A DNA stretch of 64,000 bases from Taklimakanibacter albus (GCF_016595235.1 NZ_JAENHL010000007.1:1710765-1774764), one strand, 5' to 3'. Positions 1 to 9,734 are shown, numbered from the stretch's first letter. Program-made: numbers and translations. The notes: generated by a model from the sequence alone, not told the origin.

Positions 1-1529
1 ATCATGATGGGCGACAGCAGTGCGGAAAGGATCGATTCCGCAAACAGGCTCTTGATCAGCCCGATGACGCCGCCGCAGCCGCGCCGCAGCACCGGATCGA
101 AGATGGCGGCGATGATGCCGAGGATCTTCGGCACGAACAGCACCGCCATGGTCAAGGTGAAGAGGCGCAGCGCGCGCTCCGGATCGAAGACCGGCCAGGC
201 CGGAAACAGCGTGAAGCCTTCCGGAAAATAATTGGGCTGGGCATATTTGGCGACCGTCGACAGGACGAGACCGGTCATCAGCAGGAACAGCCACAGCGGC
301 GAAGCCAGATAGGACATGATGCCCTGCAGGAAATGGATGCGGCTCACCCAATGCAGGCCCCTCACATGGAGGAGCTTGATATGCTGCAGATTGCCCTGGC
401 TCCAGCGCCGGTCGCGCGCCGCGAGCTCGATCAGATTGGGCGGCGTCTCTTCATAAGACCCGCCGAGCGCCGGCAGCATATAGACCGCCCAGCCGGACCG
501 GCGCATCAGCGCCGCCTCGACGAAGTCATGGCTCATGATATGGCCGCCGAAGGGCTTGCGGCCTTCGAGCTCGGGCAGGCCCGCCGATTCCGCAAAGGCC
601 TTCACCCGGATGATCGCGTTGTGGCCCCAGTAATTGCCGTCGCGCCCGTGCCAGGCGGCGAGCCCGTTGGCGACGATCGGCCCATAAACGCGGCCGGCGA
701 ATTGCTGCATGCGGGAATAAAGCGTCCAGCGATTATGGAGCAGCGGCAGGCTCTGGATGATGCCGGCCTTGGGGTCCGCCGCCATGGCGCGCGCCAGGGT
801 GACCAGCGTAGGACCGGACATCATGCTGTCGGCGTCGAGCACGATCATCGCCTCATAGGCGCCGCCCCAGCGGGTGACGAAATCGGCGATGTTGCCGGCC
901 TTCTTGTGATGATTGTCGGGACGGCGGCGGTAATAGACCTGGATGTCGTCGCGCAGATCCTGGCGCAATTTGGCGAAGACCTGCGCCTCATGACGGATAT
1001 GGGCGGCTTCGCGGCTGTCGCTCAGGATGAAGATGTCGAACTTGTCGCCGGCTTTCTCGCGCGCGAGCGCGCGGCCCATGCGCGCCATCGCTTCGGCGAC
1101 CGTTTCCGGGTCCTCGTGATAGACCGGCATGAGAAGCGCCGTACGTTTGGTGTCACCAAGCTCGGCCAGCGTGTAACGCGGCCGCCGCGTCATGCACAGA
1201 AAGCCCAGCATGGCGCCGGCGCAGGCAAACGAGATCCAGGCGAAGGTCACCGCAAAGAGGGCGGCGAAGATCACCTGCAGCCAGGTGATATCCGCCGGGC
1301 TGATCACCTGGTAGATTTCGTAAGTGCCGAGGCCGGTCAGGGCCAGTGTCGCCGAAAAAACGAACCAGCGGTAGAAATGCACGCTGGAGCGTTCGCGACC
1401 GGCGGAAAGGGCCCCGCCAGGAGCCCAATGCTTGAGGTCCTGAACGGGCATGTCGAGCCGGGATTCCGGCGGCAGAATATCGTCCTTGCTGGGCGCGATA
1501 TCTACGATTTTGTCCACCGATAGAGCCAT
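1..1529 (-). CDS. opgH: Glucan glucosyltransferase OpgH/MdoH (partial, C-terminus outside window)
   Basis: Inner-membrane glycosyltransferase of family GT2 that makes the beta-glucan backbone of osmoregulated periplasmic glucans from UDP-glucose. Translation of the minus strand from ATG at 1529 (start MALSVDKIVDIAP) gives two N-terminal membrane segments, then TALLMPVYHEDPETV, a DxD-type motif in VLDADSMMSG, and the processive-transferase RRWSQGN motif, followed by further hydrophobic segments. All are typical of OpgH. About 509 codons are visible; family members are longer, so the 3' end lies before base 1. The start overlaps the end of the opgG-like gene by 28 bp in another frame, which indicates translational coupling. 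Family assignment is firm; the exact glucan product cannot be read. Confidence 0.93.
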   Translation of the reverse strand, partial: MALSVDKIVDIAPSKDDILPPESRLDMPVQDLKHWAPGGALSAGRERSSVHFYRWFVFSATLALTGLGTYEIYQVISPADITWLQVIFAALFAVTFAWISFACAGAMLGFLCMTRRPRYTLAELGDTKRTALLMPVYHEDPETVAEAMARMGRALAREKAGDKFDIFILSDSREAAHIRHEAQVFAKLRQDLRDDIQVYYRRRPDNHHKKAGNIADFVTRWGGAYEAMIVLDADSMMSGPTLVTLARAMAADPKAGIIQSLPLLHNRWTLYSRMQQFAGRVYGPIVANGLAAWHGRDGNYWGHNAIIRVKAFAESAGLPELEGRKPFGGHIMSHDFVEAALMRRSGWAVYMLPALGGSYEETPPNLIELAARDRRWSQGNLQHIKLLHVRGLHWVSRIHFLQGIMSYLASPLWLFLLMTGLVLSTVAKYAQPNYFPEGFTLFPAWPVFDPERALRLFTLTMAVLFVPKILGIIAAIFDPVLRRGCGGVIGLIKSLFAESILSALLSPIM

Positions 1530-3046
1530 GTTTCGCTCACTCTTTCCTGGCCGCGCTTGAGCACCGCCCGGAACTCGGACATTTCAGCACTTCCGACATC
1601 GATTTCGAAGGACAATCTGACGCCGCCGCTTTGCGGATTGGGCTGGGTGACGACATTGCTGATCGTACCTTGGCTTGCAGTCACGTCAGCGACAACGTCG
1701 CCGGTGAGAGAGCCGCCCTGGAAATCGATGACATAGAGGCGCTTGTTCTGGTCGAAATTGAGACCCCCGCCGGAGAATCTCGCCATCGACTTGTAATCCT
1801 GGCGGTCCAGCGGCCATTCATCGCACCAGTAGAGCCGATAGACGAAGGACACGGAGCTGTCCTTGGCCGGCTTCTGCTTGGGCTGCCAGAAGGCGGCGAT
1901 GTTGTCGTGGATCTCACGCTGCGACGGAATCTCGTAGAGTTCCACCGCGCCCTGGCCCCAGTCGCCGATCGGCTCCACCCAGAGGCTCGGCCGCTTCTCA
2001 TATTTAGCCTCGAGGTCGAGGAAGTCGTCATACTGCCGCTTGCGCTGCATCAGCCCGAAACCGCCGGGGCTGTTGTCGACGAAGGCCGAAACCTGCAGCG
2101 TCTTCGGATTGGCGAGCGGGCGCCAGAGATATTCGCCGGCCCCGGTCAGCATCATCAGCCCGTCTGAATCATGCACCGCCGGACGGTAGTCGTCGAAGGA
2201 GACATGATTCATCGCGTCATAGAGGAACATGCTGGTGAGCGGCGCAATACCGACGTGATCGAGGTCGCGGCGTGGGAAGATGGTCATCTCGACATCCATC
2301 TGCGTCGCCGCGCCCGGCTTTATGGTGAAGCGATAGGCGCCGGTGCAGGACGGGCTGTCGAGCAGCGCCCACACCACCACCGACACCGCATCGGGCGTCG
2401 GCGTGCGGATCCAGAAGGAGCGAAAGAACGGGAATTCCTCGCCATTGGGCTGGCCGGTGTCGATGGCGAGCCCGCGCGCCGAAAGCCCGTAAAGATGGCC
2501 CTTGCCTATGGCGCGGAAATAGGACGCGCCCTGGAACACGCAGAACTCGTCATTGTAGTCCTTGCTGTTGAGCGGGTAGCGCAGCCGGAAGCCGGCATAG
2601 TGCAGGTCCATGTCGCCTTTGGGCTGTTGCACCAGAGGCCCGAAGGTGAAGAGATCGGGGACGTAATTGAGCTTCGCCTGCTCGCCATTGTCGACGATGA
2701 AGATGTCGACCGGCGAGGTGTAATAGAAGCCGGAATGGAAGAGATCGAAGGAGAAGCCATGCGGCTGGCCGCGCCAGATCGACTTCTCGGGATTGAAGCG
2801 GATGTCGCGATACTGGTCATAGGTGAGGTTATCGAGACCAGGCGGCAGCTGAATCTTCTCTTCGACGAAAGGCTTCTTGGCCCGCGCCCGCGCCAGCTCC
2901 AGCACATAGTCGTCGGTGAATGTTTCGGATTTGCCCAAAAGCTCGACTGTCTGCGCCGATGCCTCGAGCAGACCGGTCTTGGAGGCCGCACCCAGGACCG
3001 CAAGCCCTTGCAGCATGTTCAGCATGCCACGCCGCGTAACGCTCAT
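1502..3046 (-). CDS. opgG: Periplasmic glucan biosynthesis protein, OpgG/OpgD (MdoG) family
   Basis: Periplasmic protein of 514 residues needed to make or release branched osmoregulated periplasmic glucans together with OpgH. The N-terminus has a twin-arginine-like signal (VTRRGMLNMLQG, then a hydrophobic stretch and ASAQ), so export by Tat is likely. That feature is known for OpgD rather than OpgG, so the paralogue name is uncertain. Family-typical stretches follow: LTYDQYRDIRF, GFYYTSPVDIF, FRSFWIRTP and DSDGLMMLTG. A GAGGAG ribosome site lies about 9 bases before ATG at 3046. The gene is first in a two-gene operon with opgH. The 133-bp gap upstream holds no gene. Confidence 0.92.
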   Translation of the reverse strand: MSVTRRGMLNMLQGLAVLGAASKTGLLEASAQTVELLGKSETFTDDYVLELARARAKKPFVEEKIQLPPGLDNLTYDQYRDIRFNPEKSIWRGQPHGFSFDLFHSGFYYTSPVDIFIVDNGEQAKLNYVPDLFTFGPLVQQPKGDMDLHYAGFRLRYPLNSKDYNDEFCVFQGASYFRAIGKGHLYGLSARGLAIDTGQPNGEEFPFFRSFWIRTPTPDAVSVVVWALLDSPSCTGAYRFTIKPGAATQMDVEMTIFPRRDLDHVGIAPLTSMFLYDAMNHVSFDDYRPAVHDSDGLMMLTGAGEYLWRPLANPKTLQVSAFVDNSPGGFGLMQRKRQYDDFLDLEAKYEKRPSLWVEPIGDWGQGAVELYEIPSQREIHDNIAAFWQPKQKPAKDSSVSFVYRLYWCDEWPLDRQDYKSMARFSGGGLNFDQNKRLYVIDFQGGSLTGDVVADVTASQGTISNVVTQPNPQSGGVRLSFEIDVGSAEMSEFRAVLKRGQERVSETWLYRWTKS

Positions 3047-3179
3047 TCAACACAACTCCTCGGCCGGCTTAAGATCATGCCGGATCATGGTTTTTGCCAG
3101 TCGCTGGAACCTGGGAGCACCCCAAAGTGCGCCGCAACATGAAGCCCCAGGAACGATTTGTAAAGCCCTGCCACAGGAA

Positions 3180-4751
3180 CTAACCCCGCATAATGGTGAG
3201 ACTTTGTTCGCGCATGTAGCGGGGAATGGTAAACGGCCCGAATCCGCCCTTACCGTCGATGCCCGACCCCTTCCAGCCGCAAAAAGTCTGCTCGCCCGGC
3301 CAGGCGCCGGTTGTGGCGCCGGTGCGCCGGTTGACATAGAGCACCCCCGCCTCGGCGAGGCCGAGAAACGTCTCGATCTCCTTGGGGCTTCCCGAATAGA
3401 GACCCGCGCACAGACCATAGACATTGCGATTACCCAGAGCGACGCCTTCCGCCAGGGAGCCCACGGCCACCACCGACAGGACCGGCAGAATCAATTCGTC
3501 TTTGTTAATCCAATGATCGGGCGGAAGTTCCGCAACGACCATCGGCGCCACGAAATGCCCCTTGTTGAACAATGGCCCCGGAAGCCGCTCGCCGCCATGG
3601 ATGATGCGGCCCTTGAGGCGTGCCGCTTTCGCCACCTTCTGGTAGCGCTCGACCGCCGCCTCGTCGATCAGCGGCCCCATGAAGGTCCGGCGGTCTTCCG
3701 GATTGCCGACGATGATCGCCTGGGCCTGGGCCTTCAGGCGCCCGAGCAAGTCCTCCTTTACCGTTTCATCGACATAGACCACCGAGCAGGAGGAGCATTT
3801 TTCGCCCTGGAGCCCGAAAGCCGACCGGATCAGGCCTTCCACCGCCATGTCGAGATCGGCGGTCGCCGTGACATAGGCCGGGTTCTTGCCGCCCATCTCG
3901 CAAATGACTGGCCGCGCATAGGCGCTCGAGGCGAGCTTGCGGTAGATGCGCATGCCGGTCTGATGTGTGCCGGTGAAGGCGACCCCGTCGACGCCTTCGG
4001 CATCGACCAGAAGGGGGCCCGCTTCCGAACCGTTGATGAGATTGATCACGCCCGAGGGAATGCCGGCGGCCTCCACCGTTTCCATCAGCAGCGCCGAGGT
4101 CAGGCCCGATTGCGGCGAGGGTTTGAACACGGCCGTATTGCCGGCGACCAGCGCCGCACCTAGCATGTTACAGGCAAGCGCCACCGGGAAGTTGAACGGC
4201 GAAATGACGGCGAAGACGCCGACCGGTTTCAGCAGGCAGGTGGTCTCCTCGTCCACATGGGCACGTTGCATCGGCTGGCTGAAGCCTTTCGAACGCTCCA
4301 TCTCGTCGCAATACCAATTGACGAGATGGATCGCCTCCTCCGCCTCGCCCACCGCTTCGAGCCTGGACTTTCCGACTTCGTAGAGCGCGGCCATGCCGAG
4401 CTCGTATTTGCGCCGCTCGATCTCCTTGGCCCATTTGCGCAAGATTTTGACCCGCGTCTTCCAGCCCATGCCCGACCAGACCGGAAAGGCGTCGCGCCCG
4501 GCGCGCACGGCGGCAGCAACCGCTTTGCGGTCGGCCGAGACGAGCCGCGCCACCACCAGATCGCGCTCGAAAGGGCAGCGGACTTCATAAGCGCGTCCGC
4601 TCACATCATGGCGTCCCGCCATCACATTGGGCCAGGCTTGGCCCAGCATGGATTTGCGGAACCCGGGCAAGGCTTCGTCCAGCCAGTCATGCAAGGGGGC
4701 GAAATCGGCCCCGATATTGGAATAGGTCACACGTGGCAGGGCTTTCGCCAT
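3180..4751 (-). CDS. Aldehyde dehydrogenase, likely 1-pyrroline-5-carboxylate (glutamate semialdehyde) dehydrogenase type
   Basis: NAD(P)-dependent aldehyde dehydrogenase of 523 residues. The catalytic cysteine sits in GEKCSSCSV and the general-base glutamate in CEMGGKNPAYV; the nucleotide-binding region has ISPFNFPVAL and VFKPSPQSG. The GEKCSSCS form and the overall length resemble the P5C dehydrogenase branch (RocA/PruA C-terminal domain), which converts glutamate-5-semialdehyde to glutamate in proline and arginine catabolism. The family is certain; the substrate is inferred. It is a single gene, divergent from the AI-2E gene and separated by 133 bp from opgG. No proline dehydrogenase gene is nearby, which weakens the substrate call. 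Confidence 0.85.
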   Translation of the reverse strand: MAKALPRVTYSNIGADFAPLHDWLDEALPGFRKSMLGQAWPNVMAGRHDVSGRAYEVRCPFERDLVVARLVSADRKAVAAAVRAGRDAFPVWSGMGWKTRVKILRKWAKEIERRKYELGMAALYEVGKSRLEAVGEAEEAIHLVNWYCDEMERSKGFSQPMQRAHVDEETTCLLKPVGVFAVISPFNFPVALACNMLGAALVAGNTAVFKPSPQSGLTSALLMETVEAAGIPSGVINLINGSEAGPLLVDAEGVDGVAFTGTHQTGMRIYRKLASSAYARPVICEMGGKNPAYVTATADLDMAVEGLIRSAFGLQGEKCSSCSVVYVDETVKEDLLGRLKAQAQAIIVGNPEDRRTFMGPLIDEAAVERYQKVAKAARLKGRIIHGGERLPGPLFNKGHFVAPMVVAELPPDHWINKDELILPVLSVVAVGSLAEGVALGNRNVYGLCAGLYSGSPKEIETFLGLAEAGVLYVNRRTGATTGAWPGEQTFCGWKGSGIDGKGGFGPFTIPRYMREQSLTIMRG

Positions 4752-4903
4752 CGGGAATACTTTCGCAAGAGTAAGGCGAAGCTAGCGCGCCCTTACGCTG
4801 CCGTGAAGTCCATCTTGGACTTATGGTCGAAAGGCGACATGGAACCCGCTTCCTCCTTGCGCGTTTGTGATCCAGCGCCGTTGGGTAAGAGGAAAAACAA
4901 GGC

Positions 4904-6034
4904 ATGGATTTGGGTCCGGTCGACCGCGACACGGCGGCAGTTGCGCGGCTTCATTTATCTAAGACCGTGTCCTTCTCCATCATCGGAATATTTGCGATCC
5001 TCCTGGTCGGCGCGTTCTATTTCGCGCGCACCTTCTTCCTGCCGGTGATGCTGGCGCTTCTCGTCACCCTCACTTTTTCGCCCATGGTGCGTTATCTGCG
5101 CCGCCAGGGCATTCCTTCTGTGGTCTCCGCGGTCCTTCTGGTGCTGGCCTTGTTTGCTTTCCTGGGCTCGGCGGCGCTGTATCTCTCCGATCCGATAAGC
5201 CAGCTGATCGCCGACTCGCCCGCCATCGCCCAGCGCATCGAGGAGCGCTTCGCGCCTTTGCGCGAGCCCTTGCGCCGGGTGATGAACGCTTCCGCCCAGC
5301 TTGAGGAGCTGTCCAATGCCGGCAGTCCTCCGACCGAGAAGGTCGTCGTCGCCCAGCCCGGGCTCGCCGCCTGGGCTGCCAATGCGCTGGGTGGCCTCAG
5401 CACGACATTGGGCGCGACGCTGGTGCTGGTGCTTTTCCTGCTCTCCTCTGGCGACTTGTTCCTCCACAAGCTGGTGCGCATCCTGCCCACTTTAAGCGAT
5501 AAGAAGCGCTCGGTGCGTCTTGTCCACGATGTCGAATTCGAGGTGTCGCGCTATCTCCTCACCATCACCGCCATCAATCTGTGCTTCGGCGCTGCGGTTG
5601 CCGTCGCCATGGCGGTGCTCGGCATGCCCAATCCTCTGCTCTGGGCCGCCATCGCCACCGCGCTCAATTTCATCCCCTATGTCGGCGCCGCAATTGGCGT
5701 CGGCGCCACCTTCGTGGCCGCCCTGGTCACCTACGGCTCGATCGGCCCGGCCTTCCTGCCACCCGCCGCCTATCTGCTCTTCCACACATTCGAAAGCGCC
5801 TTCATCACGCCCCTCATCCTCGGCCGCAGGCTCGAGCTCAATGTCGTGGTGATCTTCATTTCGCTGGCTTTCTGGAGCTGGATCTGGGGCATTGTCGGCG
5901 CCCTCATCGCCGTCCCGATCCTGGTGGTGATCAAGGTCTTCTGCGACAACTTCCCCGGCCTCGCCCATTTTGGCGAATTCCTGTCCGGCAACAACACCCC
6001 GACGGACACCCTGAACGGCCCGGACCAACCTTAA
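4904..6034 (+). CDS. AI-2E family transporter (PerM/YdiK-type membrane protein)
   Basis: Multi-pass inner-membrane protein of 376 residues in the AI-2 exporter superfamily (formerly UPF0118). It has the family pattern of an N-terminal pair of membrane helices (FSIIGIFAILLVGAFYFA and LPVMLALLVTLTF), a soluble central part, and a C-terminal helix cluster containing LNFIPYVGA, a hallmark of the family, and ILGRRLELNVV. The real substrate of most members is unknown; export of autoinducer-2 or ions has been shown only for some. The ATG at 4904 is preceded by a weak purine-rich site. Nothing in the neighbours points to a specific role. Confidence 0.88.
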   Translation: MDLGPVDRDTAAVARLHLSKTVSFSIIGIFAILLVGAFYFARTFFLPVMLALLVTLTFSPMVRYLRRQGIPSVVSAVLLVLALFAFLGSAALYLSDPISQLIADSPAIAQRIEERFAPLREPLRRVMNASAQLEELSNAGSPPTEKVVVAQPGLAAWAANALGGLSTTLGATLVLVLFLLSSGDLFLHKLVRILPTLSDKKRSVRLVHDVEFEVSRYLLTITAINLCFGAAVAVAMAVLGMPNPLLWAAIATALNFIPYVGAAIGVGATFVAALVTYGSIGPAFLPPAAYLLFHTFESAFITPLILGRRLELNVVVIFISLAFWSWIWGIVGALIAVPILVVIKVFCDNFPGLAHFGEFLSGNNTPTDTLNGPDQP

Positions 6035-6228
6035 AATTGCGACATTCGATCTCACGATCTTGACGCTGGGACCGCCCTTCCCACCTTATCTGGCAGAGCC
6101 ATCTGTTCCTGCGCGCCAAGGCCGCGGGCGTGAGCTCCAGACCTTGGCGGCCCGCCGGACCGGAGAACGAGCAACGGGCGTTCGCGGTTCTCGTTTGACA
6201 GGGCTCGCGCGACGCCGAGGAGTTTGTC

Positions 6229-6591
6229 ATGGTCAATATCGGCAAAAGGCTGACGGCCCAATGGAAGGACGCCGTGAACCTGGTTCTGGGCCTGTGGCTC
6301 ATCGTTTCGCCATGGGCGCTGAATTTCAGGCTCATCGAGGCCCCGACATGGAATGCCTGGACGGTCGGCGTGGTCATCGCTGTGGCGGCGGCCGCGGCAC
6401 TCATCGCCTTCAATAAATGGGAGGAATGGGTGGAGGCGGCGCTCGGCTGCTGGCTGATCGTGTCGCCCTTCCTGCTGGGCTTCGGCACGGAATTCTACGC
6501 GACATGGAACCAGATCATCGTCGGCGCCATCGTCGGCGCGCTCGCGATCTGGTCGGCGATGGAGCCCACCACCGCGCACCGTGCCATGTGA
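6229..6591 (+). CDS. SPW-repeat small membrane protein
   Basis: Protein of 120 residues with two copies of the SPW repeat: LWLIVSPWALNF in the first half and CWLIVSPFLLGF in the second, each on a pair of predicted membrane helices. The SPW family (PF03779) has four helices and no known biochemical function; it is frequent in soil alphaproteobacteria. A probable ribosome site (gacgccgaGGAG) precedes ATG at 6229. It is monocistronic, followed at once by a strong hairpin. Confidence 0.85.
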   Translation: MVNIGKRLTAQWKDAVNLVLGLWLIVSPWALNFRLIEAPTWNAWTVGVVIAVAAAAALIAFNKWEEWVEAALGCWLIVSPFLLGFGTEFYATWNQIIVGAIVGALAIWSAMEPTTAHRAM

Positions 6592-6598
6592 ATGAGGA

Positions 6599-6624
6599 GG
6601 GAATGCCGCCCCACCGGCATTCCC
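6599..6624 (+). terminator. Hairpin after the SPW gene
   Basis: GGGAATGCCG and CGGCATTCCC form a perfect 10-bp stem with a 6-base loop, starting 8 bases after the SPW stop codon. The downstream tract (tctgttgatc) is only weakly T-rich, so it may end transcription inefficiently or act as an mRNA 3' stabiliser. Confidence 0.65.
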
Positions 6625-6729
6625 TCTGTTGATCAATCCTGCCTCGACACTGCCGAACGGCACTAATCGTCAAGCCTTCAACTTTGACGGGATATCCTCT
6701 ACAAAGCCGGCCCGTATCGAGGAACCATC

Positions 6730-7905
6730 ATGCGTTATGCGAAGATCACGGAGCGGCTCCAGGGCCTGGGCTCCGAGAAGTGGGCTGTTCATATCGAGGG
6801 CAAGGAGCGCGAGGCGAAGGGCGAGAAGCTGATCTTTCTCTCGATCGGCGAGCCTGACGCGGCAGTGCCCGAAGCGATCATGGACGTCGCCGAGCGGCAG
6901 ATGCGCGCGGGCCGCACGCGCTATTCCAACGGCCGCGGCGAGCCGCAGGTCCTGCGGGCGTTGTCGGCGATGTATTCGAAGCGCACCGGCCGCCATGTGG
7001 CGCCGAGTCAGTTCCTGTTCCTGCCCGGCACCCAGACGGCTCTGTTTGTCGCCTTCATGGGTCTCATCGATATCGGCGACGAGGTGCTGCTGCCCGACCC
7101 CTATTACGCGACCTATGAAGGCGTCATCGCCGCCGCCGGCGGCATCCCGGTGCCGGTACGCGCCGATCCCGATCGCGGCTTCCATCTGAGCCCCGCGGAT
7201 CTGGCGAAGAAGATCACGCCCAGGACCCGGGCTTTGCTGCTCAACACGCCCGGCAACCCCACCGGCACCGTCTTCACCGCCGATGAGATCGCCAGCATCG
7301 GCGCGTTATGCCGCAAGCACGATCTGTGGATCGTCTCCGACGAGGTCTATGCGACGCTCACCTATGGCAACACCGTCTTCGTGTCGCCGTTCGACGATGC
7401 CGCGCTCGAAGAACGCACCGTGGTCGTCTCCTCGGTGTCGAAGTCGCATGCCATGCCGGGCTTCCGCTGTGGCTGGATCGCCGCGTCCGAGGAGTTCTGC
7501 GAGCGCGTGCTGCCGTTTTCCGAGACCATGCTGTTCGGCTCGCAACCCTTCCTCGAGGACGCCACGGCCTTCGCGCTCGACAACTACTTCCCCGAAGTCG
7601 AGAAGATGAAGGTCGATTACGAGAAACGCGCCCGCACTCTCATCGCCGGCCTGGCTGGCGCCCGGACCGTTTCAGCGCGCATGCCGGAAGGCGGCATGTT
7701 CGTGATGGTCGATGTCCGCAAGACCGGCCTCTCGGGCGACGACTTCGCCCGCCGGCTGCTGGCCGAGGAGGCCGTCGTCACCATGCCGGGCGAAAGCTTC
7801 GGTGAAGGCGGTGCCGGCCATCTGCGCGTCGCTTTGACCGTCGATGAAACACAGATCGCCGAAGCGAGCAAAAGGATCCGGCGCCTCGCCGAACAGATCG
7901 GCTGA
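6730..7905 (+). CDS. PLP-dependent aminotransferase, class I/II (aspartate aminotransferase family)
   Basis: Fold-type I aminotransferase of 391 residues that moves an amino group through pyridoxal phosphate. Family features are RYSNGRGEPQVL (N-terminal substrate loop), LNTPGNPTGTVF (the NPTG motif), DEVYATLTYG (Asp binding the PLP ring nitrogen), VSSVSKSHAMPGFRCGW (Schiff-base lysine in SKSHAM) and the C-terminal LRVALT arginine that binds the carboxylate. Substrate specificity cannot be read. GAGGAACC upstream of ATG at 6730 is a suitable ribosome site. Convergent with the MgtC gene, only 6 bases apart. Confidence 0.9.
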   Translation: MRYAKITERLQGLGSEKWAVHIEGKEREAKGEKLIFLSIGEPDAAVPEAIMDVAERQMRAGRTRYSNGRGEPQVLRALSAMYSKRTGRHVAPSQFLFLPGTQTALFVAFMGLIDIGDEVLLPDPYYATYEGVIAAAGGIPVPVRADPDRGFHLSPADLAKKITPRTRALLLNTPGNPTGTVFTADEIASIGALCRKHDLWIVSDEVYATLTYGNTVFVSPFDDAALEERTVVVSSVSKSHAMPGFRCGWIAASEEFCERVLPFSETMLFGSQPFLEDATAFALDNYFPEVEKMKVDYEKRARTLIAGLAGARTVSARMPEGGMFVMVDVRKTGLSGDDFARRLLAEEAVVTMPGESFGEGGAGHLRVALTVDETQIAEASKRIRRLAEQIG

Positions 7906-7911
7906 TCAACA

Positions 7912-8406
7912 CTACTCTTGCGGACGCTTGCGCGCTTTCTTGGCGGCTGACTTGGCCGGCGCCGGGCTGTCCGCGTCGTCGTCCTCATCCTTCAAGAGCG
8001 GCAGCAGCTTGAGGGTCAGGAAGGTGATGAGCGCGATGGTGATGGCGACCTCGTAGCTGCCAAGCCCGACCGCAGCACCAATGGCGCCGGTGGCCCACAG
8101 GCTGGCAGCGGTCGCCGTGCCATAGACCGAGGCGCCGTGTTTGAGAATGGCGCCGCCGCCGATGAAGCCCATGCCGGTGATCAGGCCGTTGACGACATAG
8201 GCGGTGGCCTGCGGCGCATCCGTCATCAGCGATTCCGAAGCTTGGACGAAGCCGCAGCTCGCCAGGGCCACCAGCGGAAAGGTGCGCAGGCCGGCGCTGC
8301 GGGCCTCTTTCTCCCGGTCCCAGCCGATCGGGAGAGCCAGCAGATAAGCGGCCGCGAGAGCCGCTATATGGGCCAGGATCTGAGCAAAATCGATGGTCGG
8401 CATCAT
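7912..8406 (-). CDS. MgtC/SapB family membrane protein
   Basis: Protein of 164 residues with four to five hydrophobic helices. Typical family segments are ALPIGWDREKEARSAGLRTFPLVAL and GLITGMGFIGGGAILK, followed by a membrane pair ending in TFLTLKLLPLL and a charged C-terminal tail rich in Asp, Ala and Lys. MgtC/SapB proteins are linked to magnesium limitation and ATP synthase control in some species, but many homologues are uncharacterised. The start ATG overlaps the TGA of the upstream histidine kinase gene (ATGA), so the two are co-translated. Confidence 0.88.
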   Translation of the reverse strand: MMPTIDFAQILAHIAALAAAYLLALPIGWDREKEARSAGLRTFPLVALASCGFVQASESLMTDAPQATAYVVNGLITGMGFIGGGAILKHGASVYGTATAASLWATGAIGAAVGLGSYEVAITIALITFLTLKLLPLLKDEDDDADSPAPAKSAAKKARKRPQE

Positions 8407-9734
8407 GGCGCCCCCCTCATCTCGTCATCGTCCGACTGCAGCGATGCAAGCCGCCCTTTCACCCGCCAGATGAGGCCGTTCGGCGCCAGCTCGGTCTCCG
8501 ATGATCCGGAGATCGCCGTCGGCATCAGCTGATGGAGCACTTTCGATCCGAAGCCCGGATTGTCGGTCTGCTGTGGCGCCGGCCCGCCCGTTTCCCGCCA
8601 GGTGAGCGTGAAATTCTCCTGCGCCGCATCCACAACGATCTCCCAGCGTACCGATACAAGCCCATCGGGCACGGAGAAGGCGCCATGCTTGACCGCATTG
8701 GTGCAGAGCTCATGAAACGCCATGCCGAAATATTGCGCCGCCATCGCGGACAAGGCGACGCTTGGGCCTTGTGCTTGCAGGCGGTCCGCCAGCCCGAATG
8801 CCTCCACATGTGCGACGAGAAGCTTCTCGAGATCGGCCGATTCCCATTCGCCATGCACGAGCAGATCGTGCGATCGGGCCAATGCAGTGATGCGCGCCTG
8901 GATGAGGCTCTCGAATTCCTGCGGCGTGCGCGCCTGCTTGTTCGTCTCGCGCACCATGGCCAGGATCACCGCATATTGGTTCTTCACCCGATGCGCGAGC
9001 TCGCGCATCAGCCCCTTGATGCGCCGCTCATAATGCTTGCGCGAAGAGATATCCTGCGTGATGCCGATGAAATGTTGACCCGATCCTTTGACGGCGGCGC
9101 GATAATTCTCCAGCCAGATCATCCGGCCGTCCGGCCGCGTGAGACGATACTCTTCCTTCTGCGCCGGCAACTCGCCCTGGTTCATGCGGCTGCGCGCCTC
9201 GAACATGCGGACCCGGTCGTCGGGATGAACCATGGCCAGGAATTTTTCCGTCGAGGGCGGCTCCTTGCCGGGATGGAGCCCGATCATGTGATAGAAATTC
9301 TCGTCCCACCGCAGGCGGCCATCCGGAGGGATCTCCCAGGCTGCCAGATTGGCGGCTTTGAGTGCAAGCTCCAGCCGCTTGCGCTCGAATTCAAGGCGCT
9401 GGATTGCCCGGTCGAGCAGATCGACGATGAAGACAATGAGCGCGCAGACGCCAGCGAAACCAAGGATGGTCAGATAGCCCCAGTTGCCGGGAAATCCGTC
9501 GGTCTGCGAGAAATAATAGGCGCCGAGCACCGTGCAGGCCACCCAGGCAAGGAGGCCGCCATTTCTGCCGCCGATGAAGGCGCTGAGCAGCACCACCGGG
9601 TAAAGCGGCAGGAAGGCCGGAAGATCGGGAAAGATGGCTCTCAGCACGACGACCGAGGCAACAAGCCCGGCACTGAAGAATACACCATACCGGGGGTGGC
9701 GCCGAAGCATCGGCAACCTTTTATCGATCCACAC
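8403..9734 (-). CDS. HWE-family sensor histidine kinase with membrane domain and PAS
   Basis: Membrane-bound sensor kinase of 443 residues. Residues about 15-110 form four hydrophobic helices resembling a DUF4118/KdpD-type membrane module; about 125-245 is a PAS domain (AAWEIPPDGRLRWDENF, FIGITQDISSRK); the C-terminal part is an HWE kinase with phospho-acceptor RELAHRVKNQ, N-box FHELCTNAVKHGA and the WxE motif in LTWRETGG. GTG at 9734 lies 6 bases after AGGGG and is the best start; ATG at 9710 is an alternative. HWE kinases often act in light or general stress signalling; no response regulator gene is adjacent, so the partner is unknown. Co-transcribed with the mgtC-like gene. Confidence 0.9.
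   Translation of the reverse strand: MWIDKRLPMLRRHPRYGVFFSAGLVASVVVLRAIFPDLPAFLPLYPVVLLSAFIGGRNGGLLAWVACTVLGAYYFSQTDGFPGNWGYLTILGFAGVCALIVFIVDLLDRAIQRLEFERKRLELALKAANLAAWEIPPDGRLRWDENFYHMIGLHPGKEPPSTEKFLAMVHPDDRVRMFEARSRMNQGELPAQKEEYRLTRPDGRMIWLENYRAAVKGSGQHFIGITQDISSRKHYERRIKGLMRELAHRVKNQYAVILAMVRETNKQARTPQEFESLIQARITALARSHDLLVHGEWESADLEKLLVAHVEAFGLADRLQAQGPSVALSAMAAQYFGMAFHELCTNAVKHGAFSVPDGLVSVRWEIVVDAAQENFTLTWRETGGPAPQQTDNPGFGSKVLHQLMPTAISGSSETELAPNGLIWRVKGRLASLQSDDDEMRGAP

Noticed and set aside
333-1523. A 396-codon plus-strand frame
   Set aside because: It is the reverse complement of opgH, whose protein motifs (VLDADSMM, RRWSQGN) are clear; the plus-strand product has no known motif.
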